From Burkholderia contaminans (GTDB taxonomy: Bacteria > Pseudomonadota > Gammaproteobacteria > Burkholderiales > Burkholderiaceae): 64,000 nt of DNA. Below the pieces are notes generated by a model, which was given only the letters and a program-made list of their open reading frames with translations, was not told the origin of the DNA and did not search any database. A program made the translations under genes and the position numbers. The stretch is from contig NZ_CP090640.1 in the NCBI RefSeq assembly GCF_029633825.1, positions 496,001 to 560,000 of the forward strand. The letters run 5' to 3'. Each line of letters starts with the position of its first letter. Within the stretch, counting starts at the first letter, position 1. This document shows, one piece after another, positions 1-8,901 of this stretch.

Positions 1-255
1 GCCGAGCCCCGCCCCGCTCATCGTCGCGGCCTCGTAGACGAGCCAGCCGAGATCCGCGAGCACCAGCGCCAGCGCCGCCGCGACCAGCGAATGTTGCGCG
101 CGCAGCCACGCGGGATGCGACGGCGCGATGACCGGACGCGCACCGTCCTTGCCGAGCCATGCCTTGAGCAGCGCCGAGCCGACCGCCATCGCGAACGCCG
201 CGTCCATCAGCGCCGCGAGCGCGACCTGACCGATCCACAAGCTGTCGAACTTCAT
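1..255 (-). CDS. CopD-family copper resistance membrane protein, N-terminal part
   Basis: This is the first 85 codons of a minus-strand gene that runs off the left edge of the window. The start is the ATG at 253-255, reading MKFDSLWIGQVALAALMDAA. The visible part is strongly hydrophobic, with one membrane segment at about residues 8-30 and a second at about 55-78. This fits the CopD family of multi-pass inner membrane proteins linked to copper import or resistance with CopC. The gene is divergent from the cytochrome c operon. The family call rests on hydrophobic pattern and remembered Burkholderia context; the diagnostic later helices lie outside the window. Confidence 0.5.
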   Translation of the reverse strand, partial: MKFDSLWIGQVALAALMDAAFAMAVGSALLKAWLGKDGARPVIAPSHPAWLRAQHSLVAAALALVLADLGWLVYEAATMSGAGLG

Positions 256-646
256 CGCGCACACCCTCCCGAAAGCGGCAGGCCGACGAAGTGGCGGCAA
301 CGGGATGGACAGCGTGAGAAAGGCAACGGCACGGTAGAAAACGTCATCGATGAATCCGGAAACGGGAGAAATGACTGGACCTGCGGCGGAGGCGGCGCCG
401 CGCGACCCGCGAGTGTACGGTCTTCGATGGTGAAAACGCACGCCGGTTCACACCGACGCGTCGCAATGCGCGTCAAATTGTCGCAAGTCGCAAACGGACA
501 GGAACCGATGTCGTTCTGTCAAATAGCCGTCATTACCCATCGATGATAGAATGCCGCGTCGCAGCAGCCCGGCTGCCCTGCCGTCATGCGCCGAGCCGAT
601 CGTAGCCCGGACAACAGGTCCCCGTCGAATAAACATGGAGTCTCGT
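256..646. other. Divergent intergenic region between the copD-like gene and the cytochrome c operon
   Basis: About 390 bp with no convincing gene. It must hold both divergent promoters. A perfect TTGACA is present on the minus strand at 517-522, but no good -10 lies at the usual distance. On the plus strand TAGAAT at 547-552 could be a -10 element, without a clear -35. Open frames here are short and do not show the codon bias of neighbouring genes. Confidence 0.4.
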
Positions 647-1399
647 GTGTCTTCAAGACGCCTCTTCCGTCCGCTGCTCGCCGTTCTGATGTTCGGCGGC
701 GCGGGCCTTATGAGCGCTGCCCAAGCGCAGACCAAGCCCACGGAGCAAGCGCACGCCCAGCAGGCGCCGCTCAAGGCACCCGATACCATGGCCGAGCGCG
801 TGCGCGGCTGTACGGCTTGCCATGGCGTCCATGGCCAGGGCACGGACAACGACTACTTCCCGCGTCTTGCCGGCAAGCCGGCCGAGTACCTGTACAACCA
901 GCTCGTCAACTTCCGTGACGGCCGGCGCAAGTACCCGCCGATGAACTACCTGCTGACGTACCTGAACGACGACTACCTGCGTGAAATGGCCGAGCACTTC
1001 TCGGCCGAACGCCCGCCGTACCCGGCGCCGGCGAAGCCGACGCTGCCGGCCGCGACGCTCGCGCGCGGCAAGCAGCTCGTCACGCAGGGCGACCCGTCCC
1101 GCAAGCTGCCGGCCTGCGTGGCCTGCCACGGCGCGACGCTGACCGGCATGCAGCCGGCGATCCCGGGCCTGGTCGGCCTGCACGCCGACTACCTGAGCGC
1201 GCAGATCGGTGCATGGCGTTCGGGCAACCGTCACGCGAAGGCGCCTGACTGCATGCATGACGTCGCTTCGAAGCTTTCCGACGAAGACGTGACGGCCGTG
1301 ACCGCATGGCTTGCCGCGCAACCGGCGCCCGCCAACCCCGTGCCGGCTCCGGCGCGTTCGATGAAGACTCCGCTCGCCTGCGGCAGCGAACCGCAATAA
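647..1399 (+). CDS. Diheme class I cytochrome c (cytochrome c4-like)
   Basis: A predicted exported diheme electron carrier of 250 residues. An N-terminal signal peptide (about residues 1-27, ending AAQAQ) sends it to the periplasm. Two haem-binding motifs are visible, CTACH at 55-59 and CVACH at 157-161. Met99 and Met203 are plausible axial ligands, giving the two-domain layout of cytochrome c4. I chose the GTG at 647 because GGAG lies 6 nt upstream (637-640); the in-frame ATG at 635 has no such site. The gene is followed 19 bp later by a triheme cytochrome, so the two are probably co-transcribed and may pass electrons from a periplasmic dehydrogenase toward a terminal oxidase. That partner role is inference. 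Confidence 0.85.
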   Translation: MSSRRLFRPLLAVLMFGGAGLMSAAQAQTKPTEQAHAQQAPLKAPDTMAERVRGCTACHGVHGQGTDNDYFPRLAGKPAEYLYNQLVNFRDGRRKYPPMNYLLTYLNDDYLREMAEHFSAERPPYPAPAKPTLPAATLARGKQLVTQGDPSRKLPACVACHGATLTGMQPAIPGLVGLHADYLSAQIGAWRSGNRHAKAPDCMHDVASKLSDEDVTAVTAWLAAQPAPANPVPAPARSMKTPLACGSEPQ

Positions 1400-1418
1400 G
1401 GCAAGGGAGACAGACACA

Positions 1419-2717
1419 ATGAAACGCAAGTCCCTGTTTGCACTCTCGGCCGTCGCGATCATCGCGGCTGCCGCCCTCGTGCCGGTCCTGTGGCCGGGCA
1501 ACGACACGCTGCACGGCGCCTCCGCCGTCGCGGCCACGCCGGCCGACCAGGCCGCGCTGATCAAGAAGGGCGAGTACCTCGCGCGCGTCGGCGACTGTAT
1601 CGCGTGCCACACCGTGCGCGGCGGCAAGTCGTTCGCGGGCGGCCTGCCGATGGCGACGCCGTTCGGCACGATGTACACGCCGAACATCACGCCGGACGAC
1701 AAGGACGGCATCGGCAAGTGGACGTCGGACGACTTCTACCGCGCGATGCACACCGGTCGTTCGAAGGACGGCAGCCTGCTCTACCCGGGCTTCCCGTTTG
1801 CGAGCTACACGAAGGTCACGCGTGCGGATTCGGACGCGATCTACGCGTACCTGCGCTCGGTCGCGCCGGTGTCGGTGCCGAGCCGTCCGCATGAACTGAA
1901 GTTCCCGTTCAACAACCGCAACCTGCTGATCGGCTGGCGTACGCTGTTCTTCAAGGAAGGCGAATACAAGCCGGATCCGACCAAGTCGGTCGAATGGAAC
2001 CGCGGCGCGTACCTCGTCGAAGGCCTCGGCCACTGCTCGATGTGCCACACGTCGATCAACATGATGGGCGGCCCGGTGACCTCGTCGGCGTTCGCAGGCG
2101 GCCTGATCCCGCTGCAGAACTGGTATGCGCCGTCGCTGACGAACGACAAGGAACTCGGCCTCGGCGACTGGCACGTGCAGGAGCTGTCCGACCTGCTGCA
2201 GGCCGGCGTGTCGCAGAAGGGTGCGGTATTCGGCCCGATGGCGGACGTGGTCCACAACAGCCTGCAGTACATGACCGACGAAGATACGCGCGCGATGTCG
2301 ACGTACCTGAAGTCGATCCCGCAGAAGGCTGAAGCGCCGAAGAACATGCAGTACGAGCCGTCGAAGCAGTTCGGCAACGCGCTGTTCGAGCAGGGCAAGA
2401 AGATCTACGCGGACAACTGCGCGACCTGCCACGCCGAAAACGGCGCAGGCAAGCCGCCGGCGTATCCGCCGCTCGCGGGCAACCACTCGATCATGATGGA
2501 ATCGGCAGTCAACCCGATCCGCATGGTGCTGAACGGTGGCTATCCGCCGAGCACGTTCAAGAATCCGCGTCCGTACGGGATGCCGCCGTTCGCACAGTCG
2601 CTGTCGAACCAGGAGGTTGCGGCGGTCGTCACGTATATCCGGGTGTCGTGGGGTAACAACGGTACGCCGATCTCGCCGCAACAGGTGAGCGACCTGCGTT
2701 CCGCGCCGCTCGACTAA
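1419..2717 (+). CDS. Triheme cytochrome c, alcohol/gluconate dehydrogenase cytochrome subunit type
   Basis: A 432-residue cytochrome with a signal-anchor-like N-terminus (hydrophobic residues about 6-25) and three haem motifs: CIACH at 60-64, CSMCH at 206-210 and CATCH at 334-338. Three-domain cytochromes of this size are the usual electron-accepting subunit of membrane-bound PQQ or flavin dehydrogenases (AdhB / gluconate 2-dehydrogenase subunit family), passing electrons to ubiquinone or other cytochromes. No dehydrogenase catalytic subunit is adjacent, so the electron donor cannot be named from context. A purine-rich AAGGGAGA ribosome site precedes the ATG. The gene is second in an operon with the diheme cytochrome, and a strong terminator follows its stop. 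Confidence 0.85.
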   Translation: MKRKSLFALSAVAIIAAAALVPVLWPGNDTLHGASAVAATPADQAALIKKGEYLARVGDCIACHTVRGGKSFAGGLPMATPFGTMYTPNITPDDKDGIGKWTSDDFYRAMHTGRSKDGSLLYPGFPFASYTKVTRADSDAIYAYLRSVAPVSVPSRPHELKFPFNNRNLLIGWRTLFFKEGEYKPDPTKSVEWNRGAYLVEGLGHCSMCHTSINMMGGPVTSSAFAGGLIPLQNWYAPSLTNDKELGLGDWHVQELSDLLQAGVSQKGAVFGPMADVVHNSLQYMTDEDTRAMSTYLKSIPQKAEAPKNMQYEPSKQFGNALFEQGKKIYADNCATCHAENGAGKPPAYPPLAGNHSIMMESAVNPIRMVLNGGYPPSTFKNPRPYGMPPFAQSLSNQEVAAVVTYIRVSWGNNGTPISPQQVSDLRSAPLD

Positions 2718-2736
2718 GAAGCGGCTGACACACACG

Positions 2737-2772
2737 GGGCGCGGCTGCGGGAAACCGCGGCCGCGCCCTTTT
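2737..2772 (+). terminator. Rho-independent terminator of the cytochrome operon
   Basis: GGGCGCGGCTGCGG (2737-2750) pairs with CCGCGGCCGCGCCC (2755-2768) through one G-T wobble across a GAAA tetraloop. TTTT follows. It sits 19 bp after the triheme cytochrome stop. Just downstream the heptad TTTTGCA is repeated nearly three times (2769-2788). Confidence 0.85.
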
Positions 2773-2851
2773 GCATTTTGCATTTTGCGATGTCACCTCC
2801 CGCGCGGGCCGCGCGAGACGTCGCTGATCATAAAACTGAAGAGTGGTATCT

Positions 2852-4300
2852 ATGTCTTTCGAATCTCTCGGCTTGGCCGAACCGCTGGTCAAGGCGGTCA
2901 ACGAACTCGGCTACACGTCGCCGACCCCGATCCAGCAACAGGCGATCCCGGCCGTCCTCGGCGGCGGCGACCTGCTCGCCGGCGCGCAGACGGGCACCGG
3001 CAAGACCGCCGGCTTCACGCTGCCGATCCTGCAACGCCTGCATACGTTCTACGCGGAACATCGCGGCGCGAAGCGCGCCGTGCGCGCGCTGATCCTCACG
3101 CCGACGCGCGAACTCGCCGCCCAGGTCGAGGAAAGCGTCCGTGCGTACAGCAAGTACGTGAAGCTGCGCTCGACCGTGATGTTCGGCGGCGTCAGCATCA
3201 ATCCGCAGATCGATGCGCTCAAGCGCGGTGTCGACATCGTCGTCGCGACGCCGGGCCGCCTGCTCGATCACATGCAGCAGAAGACGATCGACCTGTCGGA
3301 CCTCGACATCCTCGTGCTCGACGAAGCCGACCGGATGCTCGACATGGGTTTCATCCACGACATCAAGCGCGTGCTCGCGAAGCTGCCGCCGCAGCGCCAG
3401 AACCTGCTGTTCTCGGCCACGTTCTCCGATGAAATCAAGGCGCTCGCCGACAGCCTGCTCGACTCGCCCGCGCTGATCGAGGTCGCACGCCGCAACACGA
3501 CCGCCGAAAGCGTCGCGCAGAAGATCCACCCGGTCGACCGCGACCGCAAGCGCGAACTGCTCACGCACCTGATCCGCGAACACAACTGGTTCCAGGTGCT
3601 CGTGTTCACGCGCACGAAGCACGGCGCGAACCGGCTCGCCGAGCAACTGACGAAGGACGGCATCAGCGCGATGGCGATCCACGGCAACAAGAGCCAGTCG
3701 GCCCGCACGCGCGCGCTGGCGGAGTTCAAGAACAGCACGCTGCAGGTGCTCGTCGCGACCGATATCGCCGCGCGCGGGATCGACATCGACCAGTTGCCGC
3801 ACGTCGTCAACTTCGACCTGCCGAACGTGCCGGAAGACTACGTGCACCGGATCGGCCGCACGGGCCGCGCGGGTGCGACCGGCGAAGCCGTGTCGCTCGT
3901 GTGCGTCGACGAGAAGCAGCTGCTGCGCGACATCGAGCGGCTGATCAAGCGCGAGATTCCGCAGGAAGTGATCGCGGGCTTCGAACCCGATCCGAACGCG
4001 AAGCCGGAGCCGATCCAGCAGCGTCGCGGGCAGCAGCAGCCGCGCGGCGGTGGCGGTGGCGGCGGCAATCGCCAGCCGCGCGCAGGCGGCTCAGGCCAGC
4101 CGGCCGCGAAACGCGACGGCAATGCGCAACCGAAGGCTTCCCAGCAGAAGGCCGCGAAGCCGCGCACGCAAGGCCAAGGCGGCGCCGGCGGCAACGGCGG
4201 GCGTCCGGCCGGTGGCGGCAACAGCGCACGCCCGGCGAACGGCAATGCCGCGCACGCGAACCGCAACCGCTCGTCGCGCAGCGGCCAGCGCGGTCACTGA
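2852..4300 (+). CDS. rhlE: DEAD-box ATP-dependent RNA helicase, RhlE type
   Basis: A 482-residue RNA helicase that probably remodels ribosomal or mRNA structures in the cytoplasm. The Q motif is near residue 25. Walker A AQTGTGKT is at 45-52, PTRELA at 84-89, DEAD at 157-160 and SAT at 188-190, followed by the helicase C domain with TDIAARGID and HRIGRTGR. From about residue 390 the chain becomes a low-complexity Gly/Arg/Gln/Ala-rich tail, with a run of seven glycines, typical of RhlE-type RNA-binding tails. I chose ATG 2852 over the in-frame GTG at 2843 because MSFESLGL is the family-like start. Its stop overlaps the end of the convergent minus-strand gene by 7 bp. Confidence 0.93.
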   Translation: MSFESLGLAEPLVKAVNELGYTSPTPIQQQAIPAVLGGGDLLAGAQTGTGKTAGFTLPILQRLHTFYAEHRGAKRAVRALILTPTRELAAQVEESVRAYSKYVKLRSTVMFGGVSINPQIDALKRGVDIVVATPGRLLDHMQQKTIDLSDLDILVLDEADRMLDMGFIHDIKRVLAKLPPQRQNLLFSATFSDEIKALADSLLDSPALIEVARRNTTAESVAQKIHPVDRDRKRELLTHLIREHNWFQVLVFTRTKHGANRLAEQLTKDGISAMAIHGNKSQSARTRALAEFKNSTLQVLVATDIAARGIDIDQLPHVVNFDLPNVPEDYVHRIGRTGRAGATGEAVSLVCVDEKQLLRDIERLIKREIPQEVIAGFEPDPNAKPEPIQQRRGQQQPRGGGGGGGNRQPRAGGSGQPAAKRDGNAQPKASQQKAAKPRTQGQGGAGGNGGRPAGGGNSARPANGNAAHANRNRSSRSGQRGH

Positions 4301-4800
4301 AGCCGTGCGGCTGCGCGCCGCAGGTGCTCGACCTGGCGTTGCCAGCGCGCGAGCACCTCGGTGCGCTCCCCTTCCAGCGTGAACGTGACACCTGTCGCGA
4401 GACGCGCATAGCCGACCCGCTGCGCATCGCCGTGCGCGATCGTCGCAGCGAATCCGGCCAGTCCGCCGAAGTCTCCCTCGAGCGGCTCCATCCTCAATTG
4501 CGCCTGAAAGAACGCGCCGTCCGCGACGAGCGTCAACGCGGCCGACCGCCGTTGCGCGATCGCACGCGCCGCACGCGATTGCGGCCAGAGCGCCAGCAGC
4601 AGCGTGCGCGCATCGTGTGCATAGATTTCGCCGACGCCGAGCAGCGTCGTGCGCAATTGACCATCGTCGGTCGCGACGATCAGCGAAGCGGCGAAGTCGG
4701 CATGACGCTCGAGCGCGGTACCGTCGAACAACGAGACGACGGCCGGCGGCCACGCGTCGAACGTCCATTGTTCAAGCGCGTGGCGATGGGTGTCGGTCAT
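4294..4800 (-). CDS. Conserved hypothetical protein, possible FMN-binding split-barrel (PNPOx-like)
   Basis: A 168-residue cytoplasmic protein with no signal peptide or membrane segment. The pattern of beta strands followed by a '[16 protein letters not shown]' segment (about residues 67-82) resembles pyridoxamine 5'-phosphate oxidase-like flavin split barrels, but I see no motif that proves FMN binding. It lies 71 bp downstream of a ferritin-like di-iron protein on the same strand, so the two are probably co-transcribed. The start ATG at 4798-4800 lacks a strong ribosome site. The TGA stop overlaps the stop region of convergent rhlE (shared bases 4294-4300). The function is unknown. Confidence 0.6.
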   Translation of the reverse strand: MTDTHRHALEQWTFDAWPPAVVSLFDGTALERHADFAASLIVATDDGQLRTTLLGVGEIYAHDARTLLLALWPQSRAARAIAQRRSAALTLVADGAFFQAQLRMEPLEGDFGGLAGFAATIAHGDAQRVGYARLATGVTFTLEGERTEVLARWQRQVEHLRRAAARLQ

Positions 4801-4871
4801 GATGGCGTGGCCCCGGTAGATGAGCGGATGAAGAAGCCGCAGCATACGCGCGTCGGGCCGCGCTGCGGCGA

Positions 4872-5699
4872 TCAGCGCAGGAACACGTGCCGCGTGATCT
4901 TCGTGAGCGGATAGTGGACGCCCGGCTGGATCTTCGCGGGCAGGTCGAGCGGCTTGAGCAGCATCTTCACGCACATGTCGGCCGACAGGTTGCGCCGCAC
5001 GAGCGTGCTGATGCGCGCGGCGCGTTCGCGGTTGTACTGGCTGTCGCCGACACGATCCGGATAACGCACCGCGAACACATGGCGCAGCGCGATCTCCGAA
5101 TCCTCGTTCTTGATTTCCATCACGCGGCGTGCCAGTGCGCCGAGCACCGCAAGGCGGCCATTGCCTTCGACCTGGTTGTACTTCTTGAAGAACTTGAAGA
5201 AGTGCTTGTAGTGGCGCACTTCGTCGGTGCGGATGTTGTCCGTGATTTCCTTCAGCACGGGCTCGTCCGAGCACTCGTTGATCGCACGATAGAGCGTGGC
5301 CGTGCCCGTCTCGACGACGCAGCGCGCGACCATCTCGAGCGCGCGGGTCTTCTCGAACGCCTCGACCTTGCAGGTCTGCGAATACTCGGCGAAGAAGTTC
5401 GCGAACGCGGTATCCCAGTCGAACTCCGGCCACACGTGCGCGATGTACGCCTTCAGCGCGCGCCCGTGCTGCAATTCTTCGTGCTCCCATGCATTGTTGA
5501 GCCATGCGGAGACTTCCGGATCGTCGTTGAAGAACTGGCTCAGATTGCTCGTGTAGAGATCCGAGCCGCTTTCGATGAACGACGACGCGCACAGCAGCAA
5601 CAGCAGATCCTCGTTCGCGGCGGCACGCTGACGATCGATCCGGTTCAGGTCGATGTCCTCGATTCGCCACGGCATCACATGCGTCGTTTTGGTGTCCAT
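4872..5699 (-). CDS. Ferritin-like di-iron carboxylate protein
   Basis: A 275-residue, mostly helical protein with a complete set of plausible di-iron ligands. These are Glu43, an ExxH at Glu75-His78, Glu130 and a second ExxH at Glu160-His163. This is the four-helix-bundle pattern shared by ferritin-like and acyl-ACP-desaturase/ribonucleotide-reductase-like oxygenases. No signal peptide is seen. The start at ATG 5697-5699 is preceded by GGAG at a spacing of 9, which argues against the upstream in-frame ATG at 5738. The next gene on the strand is the possible FMN split-barrel protein, suggesting a small redox module. The substrate cannot be read from the sequence. Confidence 0.75.
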   Translation of the reverse strand: MDTKTTHVMPWRIEDIDLNRIDRQRAAANEDLLLLLCASSFIESGSDLYTSNLSQFFNDDPEVSAWLNNAWEHEELQHGRALKAYIAHVWPEFDWDTAFANFFAEYSQTCKVEAFEKTRALEMVARCVVETGTATLYRAINECSDEPVLKEITDNIRTDEVRHYKHFFKFFKKYNQVEGNGRLAVLGALARRVMEIKNEDSEIALRHVFAVRYPDRVGDSQYNRERAARISTLVRRNLSADMCVKMLLKPLDLPAKIQPGVHYPLTKITRHVFLR

Positions 5700-5955
5700 G
5701 GTGGTGCGCTCCCAGTCGTCGCGCGGGGGCCGGCCCATGCCTTCGGCACAGGCGCCGACCTTCCCGCAGGCGGCGTTTTACTTGCGTTTATAGTGGATTG
5801 GTCCGGCCGAACCATGCTGGCATCTTAGCCGGACTTTGATGTTCGTGCTCCAAAGCACTGACCATGCCCGACAAGCGCAGTTCCACGGCGTCTGTTGCCG
5901 TTCGTTAGACGAGTCCTTCAAACCGCTTGCGCCCGCCCGGCGATACGGGCGACCG

Positions 5956-5986
5956 CCAACGAAACGGGCGGCCGCTCGGCCGCCCG
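5956..5986 (-). terminator. Terminator-like hairpin after the gamma-glutamyltransferase gene
   Basis: CGGGCGGCCG (5965-5974) and CGGCCGCCCG (5977-5986) form a near-perfect stem with a very short loop. On the minus strand it is followed by TTTCGTT, 40 bp after the stop of the minus-strand ggt-like gene. The rest of the 5700-6026 gap shows no gene. Confidence 0.6.
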
Positions 5987-6026
5987 CAAAACGCACGACA
6001 TGCCGGCGAAAGCCGGCGGCAATCCG

Positions 6027-7667
6027 TCAGAAACCGGCCGCCAGGCCGTCGCGGCGGCTGTCGCTCGCGGCCACGTAGCCGCGCTCGCGATCGTCACGGT
6101 CGAGACGCCAGATGAACTGCCCCGAACCGAAATCCATGTAAGGATCGTCGATCGACTTGATCGTATGGCCGCGTGCGGCCAGCGCGTCGACAGTCGCCCG
6201 ATTCATCGTTGCCTCGACGTCGAGCGTGAAGTCGCGGTTGACCTTCCAGCGCGGCGCATCGCAGGCCGCCTGCGGTTGCTGCCCATAGCCGAGCATCCGC
6301 ACGACGGTCTGCAGGTGCCCTTGCGGCTGCATGTCGCCGCCCATCACGCCGAAGCTCATCACGGCCTCGGTTCGACCATCGACCTCCTCGGTGACGAACG
6401 CCGGGATGATCGTGTGGAACGGCCGCTTGCCGCCCGCGACGACATTCGGCGAAGCCGGGTCCATCGAGAAGCCGTGCCCGCGATTCTGCAGCGCGATGCC
6501 GGTGCCGGGCACGACGAGCCCCGAGCCGAAACCCATGTAGTTCGACTGGATGAAGCTCACCATCATCCCGCGTTCGTCGGCCGCCGACAGGTAGATCGTG
6601 CCGCCCGAATGCGGCCGGCCGGCGGCGAAGTGCGTCGCGCGCGCGGGATCGATCAGCTTCGCGCGTTCGGCGAGATACGCGTCGTCGAGCATCTGTTCGG
6701 GTGTGAGCTCCATCGCGCGCGGATCGGCGACGTAGCGATAGACATCGGCGAACGCGAGCTTCATCGCCTCGATCTGCAGATGCTGCGAGTCGGCCGAATC
6801 GACTGGCCATTCGGTCACGCCCGCATGCTCGGCGATCCCGAGCGCGATCAGCGCCGCGATGCCCTGCCCGTTCGGCGGAATCTCGTGGATCGTATGACGG
6901 CCGAAGCGCTTGCCGATCGGCTCGACCCATTCGGGCCGGTAAGCCTGCAGGTCGGCTGCGGTCAGCGCGCCGCCGCCTTCGCGGGAGAACGCGACGATGC
7001 GCTCGGCGAGCGCCCCCTCGTAGAACGCGCGCGCACCTTCCTTCTGCAGCGTGCGCAACGTCTGCGCATGGCCCGGCAGGCACACGCGCTCGCCCACCTG
7101 CGGTGCGCGGCCGTGCGGCATGAAGGTGCCGGCGAAACCCGGCAGCCCCTTGAGTTCCGGCACCGCGGCCGCCCACTTGTGCGCGACGATCGGCGGCACC
7201 GCATAGCCGCGCTCCGCGATCTCGATCGCCGGTTCGAGCAGTTCCGCGAACGGCAGCGAACCGAACTTCGCATGCAGCGCTTCCCAGCCCGCGATCACGC
7301 CCGGCACGGTGACGGTATCCCAGCCGCGCGTCGGCTTGTTCGCGATGCCGTTGCCCGCCTCGCCGTGGCGCTTGCGGAAATAGTCGACGTTCCATGCGGC
7401 CGGCGCGACGCCCGACGCATTCAGCCCGGACAGCCGCTCGCCGTCCCACACGAGCGCGAACGCGTCGCCGCCGAGCCCGCACGACACGGGCTCGACGACC
7501 GTGATCGCGGCCGCGGCGGCGAGCGCCGCGTCGACCGCGTTGCCGCCCTTCCACAGCATCCGCAGCCCGGCCTGCGCGGCAAGCGGGTGCGACGTCGACA
7601 CGACGTTGCGCGCGAACACCGGGATGCGGGTCGTCGGATACGGGTTGTGCCAGTTGAAGCCAGTCAT
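6027..7667 (-). CDS. Gamma-glutamyltransferase family protein, cytoplasmic YwrD type
   Basis: A 546-residue N-terminal nucleophile hydrolase of the gamma-glutamyltransferase family, which cleaves or transfers gamma-glutamyl groups from glutathione-like substrates after autocatalytic cleavage. The likely cleavage and nucleophile residue is Thr357 in SGGTIYLS. The large-subunit N-terminus HPLAAQAGLRML and GNAVDAALA (42-50) are family hallmarks. No signal peptide is present, unlike periplasmic GGT, and the nucleophile context (TIYLS rather than TTHLS) fits YwrD-like members. The start at ATG 7665-7667 has a GAGGTGG ribosome site. It is divergent from glpR across a region with repeated ACATGAAT boxes. 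Substrate not determined. Confidence 0.85.
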   Translation of the reverse strand: MTGFNWHNPYPTTRIPVFARNVVSTSHPLAAQAGLRMLWKGGNAVDAALAAAAAITVVEPVSCGLGGDAFALVWDGERLSGLNASGVAPAAWNVDYFRKRHGEAGNGIANKPTRGWDTVTVPGVIAGWEALHAKFGSLPFAELLEPAIEIAERGYAVPPIVAHKWAAAVPELKGLPGFAGTFMPHGRAPQVGERVCLPGHAQTLRTLQKEGARAFYEGALAERIVAFSREGGGALTAADLQAYRPEWVEPIGKRFGRHTIHEIPPNGQGIAALIALGIAEHAGVTEWPVDSADSQHLQIEAMKLAFADVYRYVADPRAMELTPEQMLDDAYLAERAKLIDPARATHFAAGRPHSGGTIYLSAADERGMMVSFIQSNYMGFGSGLVVPGTGIALQNRGHGFSMDPASPNVVAGGKRPFHTIIPAFVTEEVDGRTEAVMSFGVMGGDMQPQGHLQTVVRMLGYGQQPQAACDAPRWKVNRDFTLDVEATMNRATVDALAARGHTIKSIDDPYMDFGSGQFIWRLDRDDRERGYVAASDSRRDGLAAGF

Positions 7668-7763
7668 CGGTTCCACCTCGTCGAAAGCTGAATGATCGCG
7701 CCGGACGCGCCCCCGCGGACGCGGGCAATCCGCCATTGCAGCGCGATCCGCGTAATCGCACAA

Positions 7764-7803
7764 ATTCATTTGTCACATGAATCCATGCAATTTCTACATG
7801 AAT
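7764..7803. promoter_or_regulatory. Candidate operator region: ATTCAT/ATGAAT repeats between ggt-like gene and glpR
   Basis: ATTCAT (7764-7769) and ATGAAT (7777-7782) form an inverted repeat with a 7-nt spacer. The 8-mer ACATGAAT occurs at 7775-7782 and again at 7796-7803, exactly 21 bp apart, or two helical turns. The patch is AT-rich in a GC-rich genome and lies about 100 bp upstream of the minus-strand ggt-like start. The regulator is unknown. Confidence 0.4.
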
Positions 7804-7850
7804 ATCGGGCAAGCATGCGGGCCGGGCCGGCCTAACGCCGTTGCCGCCCT

Positions 7851-7856
7851 TACAAT
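7851..7856 (+). promoter_or_regulatory. Candidate -10 element of glpR
   Basis: TACAAT matches the sigma-70 -10 consensus in five of six bases and lies 33 bp before the glpR ATG. No convincing -35 hexamer stands 16-18 bp upstream, so this is a tentative call. Confidence 0.35.
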
Positions 7857-7889
7857 ACCCGCTCCGTCTCACGACACGACCACCGAGCC

Positions 7890-8669
7890 ATGACCCGAGA
7901 TCCCCGCCTCACCCTCAACGCGCGCCAGCAGGAATTGCTCGAATGGGTGCAGCGCGACGGCTTCGTGACCGTTGACGATCTCGCCGCGCACTTCGCGGTG
8001 ACGCCGCAGACGATTCGCCGCGATGTGAACTGGCTGGCCGACCTGAACCTGCTGCGCCGCTACCACGGCGGCGCGAGCCTGCCGACCAGCTCGGAAAACG
8101 TGTCGTACACCGCGCGCCAGCGGATGTTCCACGACGAGAAGCGCCGCATCGCGGCGCTCGCGGCGTCGCACATTCCCGACCAGGCTTCGCTGTTCATCAA
8201 CCTTGGCACGACCACCGAGGAAGTCGCACGCGCGCTGAACCGCCACCACGGGCTGCACGTGATCACGAACAACCTGAACGTCGCGTCGATGATGAGCGGC
8301 TACCCCGATTGCGAGGTGCTGATCACGGGCGGCATCGTGCGGCCGTGGGACAAGGGGATCGTCGGCGAACTCGCAATCGACTTCATCCGCCAGTTCAAGG
8401 TCGACTACGCGATCATCGGCACGTCGGCGATCGAGGCCGACGGCACGCTGCGCGACTTCGACACGCGTGAGGTGCGCGTGGCCGAGGCGATCATGCAGCA
8501 TGCGCGCACCGTCTATCTCGTGACCGACCATTCGAAGGTCGGCCGTCCCGCGCTGGTGCGCCAGGGCCACCTGAGCCAAGTGCACGCACTCTTCACCGAC
8601 AAGCCGCTGCCGCCCGAGATGGCCGACACCGTGGCGGCCGCCGGCACCCAGGTGTACGTCGCCGAGTGA
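7890..8669 (+). CDS. glpR: DeoR-family glycerol-3-phosphate regulon repressor
   Basis: A 259-residue DeoR/GlpR-type repressor. The N-terminal helix-turn-helix domain covers about residues 8-60, with the DeoR signature VTPQTIRRDVNWLADLNLLRR (about 37-57). The rest is a sugar-phosphate isomerase-like effector domain with INLGTTTEEVA (about 95-105), the usual ligand-binding loop. The predicted inducer is glycerol-3-phosphate, by homology and by the glpD-glpK-glpF cluster 1.1 kb downstream. It probably represses that cluster through the TTCG-rich site at 9718-9749. Two small genes separate it from glpD. Divergent from the gamma-glutamyltransferase family gene. Confidence 0.87.
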   Translation: MTRDPRLTLNARQQELLEWVQRDGFVTVDDLAAHFAVTPQTIRRDVNWLADLNLLRRYHGGASLPTSSENVSYTARQRMFHDEKRRIAALAASHIPDQASLFINLGTTTEEVARALNRHHGLHVITNNLNVASMMSGYPDCEVLITGGIVRPWDKGIVGELAIDFIRQFKVDYAIIGTSAIEADGTLRDFDTREVRVAEAIMQHARTVYLVTDHSKVGRPALVRQGHLSQVHALFTDKPLPPEMADTVAAAGTQVYVAE

Positions 8670-8783
8670 CGGCTCCGATGTTGCACCGCACCCGAAACTT
8701 CAAGTGAAATCAAGAAGTTGGCGTCGCGAGCAAACCGCTTGCGCACGGCCCGGCTGTCAAAGGGAAAATTAACGGGGACTGAT

Positions 8784-8813
8784 TTGTCGTTTGCCTGCGC
8801 GCTCGACTAGACT
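8784..8813 (+). promoter_or_regulatory. Candidate sigma-70 promoter upstream of the small winged-helix-like gene
   Basis: TTGTCG (8784-8789) and TAGACT (8808-8813) are separated by 18 bp in the 304-bp gap after glpR. It faces the 65-residue gene that starts at 8974. The match is moderate. Nothing else gene-like is visible between 8670 and 8973 apart from the palindrome at 8902. Confidence 0.35.
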
Positions 8814-8901
8814 CCAGTTCCCCGGCCTATTTCGACCGTTCCGCCTGTGCCAGGGCGCGGACGAATGGCATGGCCGGCGAATACAGCTTTCCCCCCAAGC
8901 C

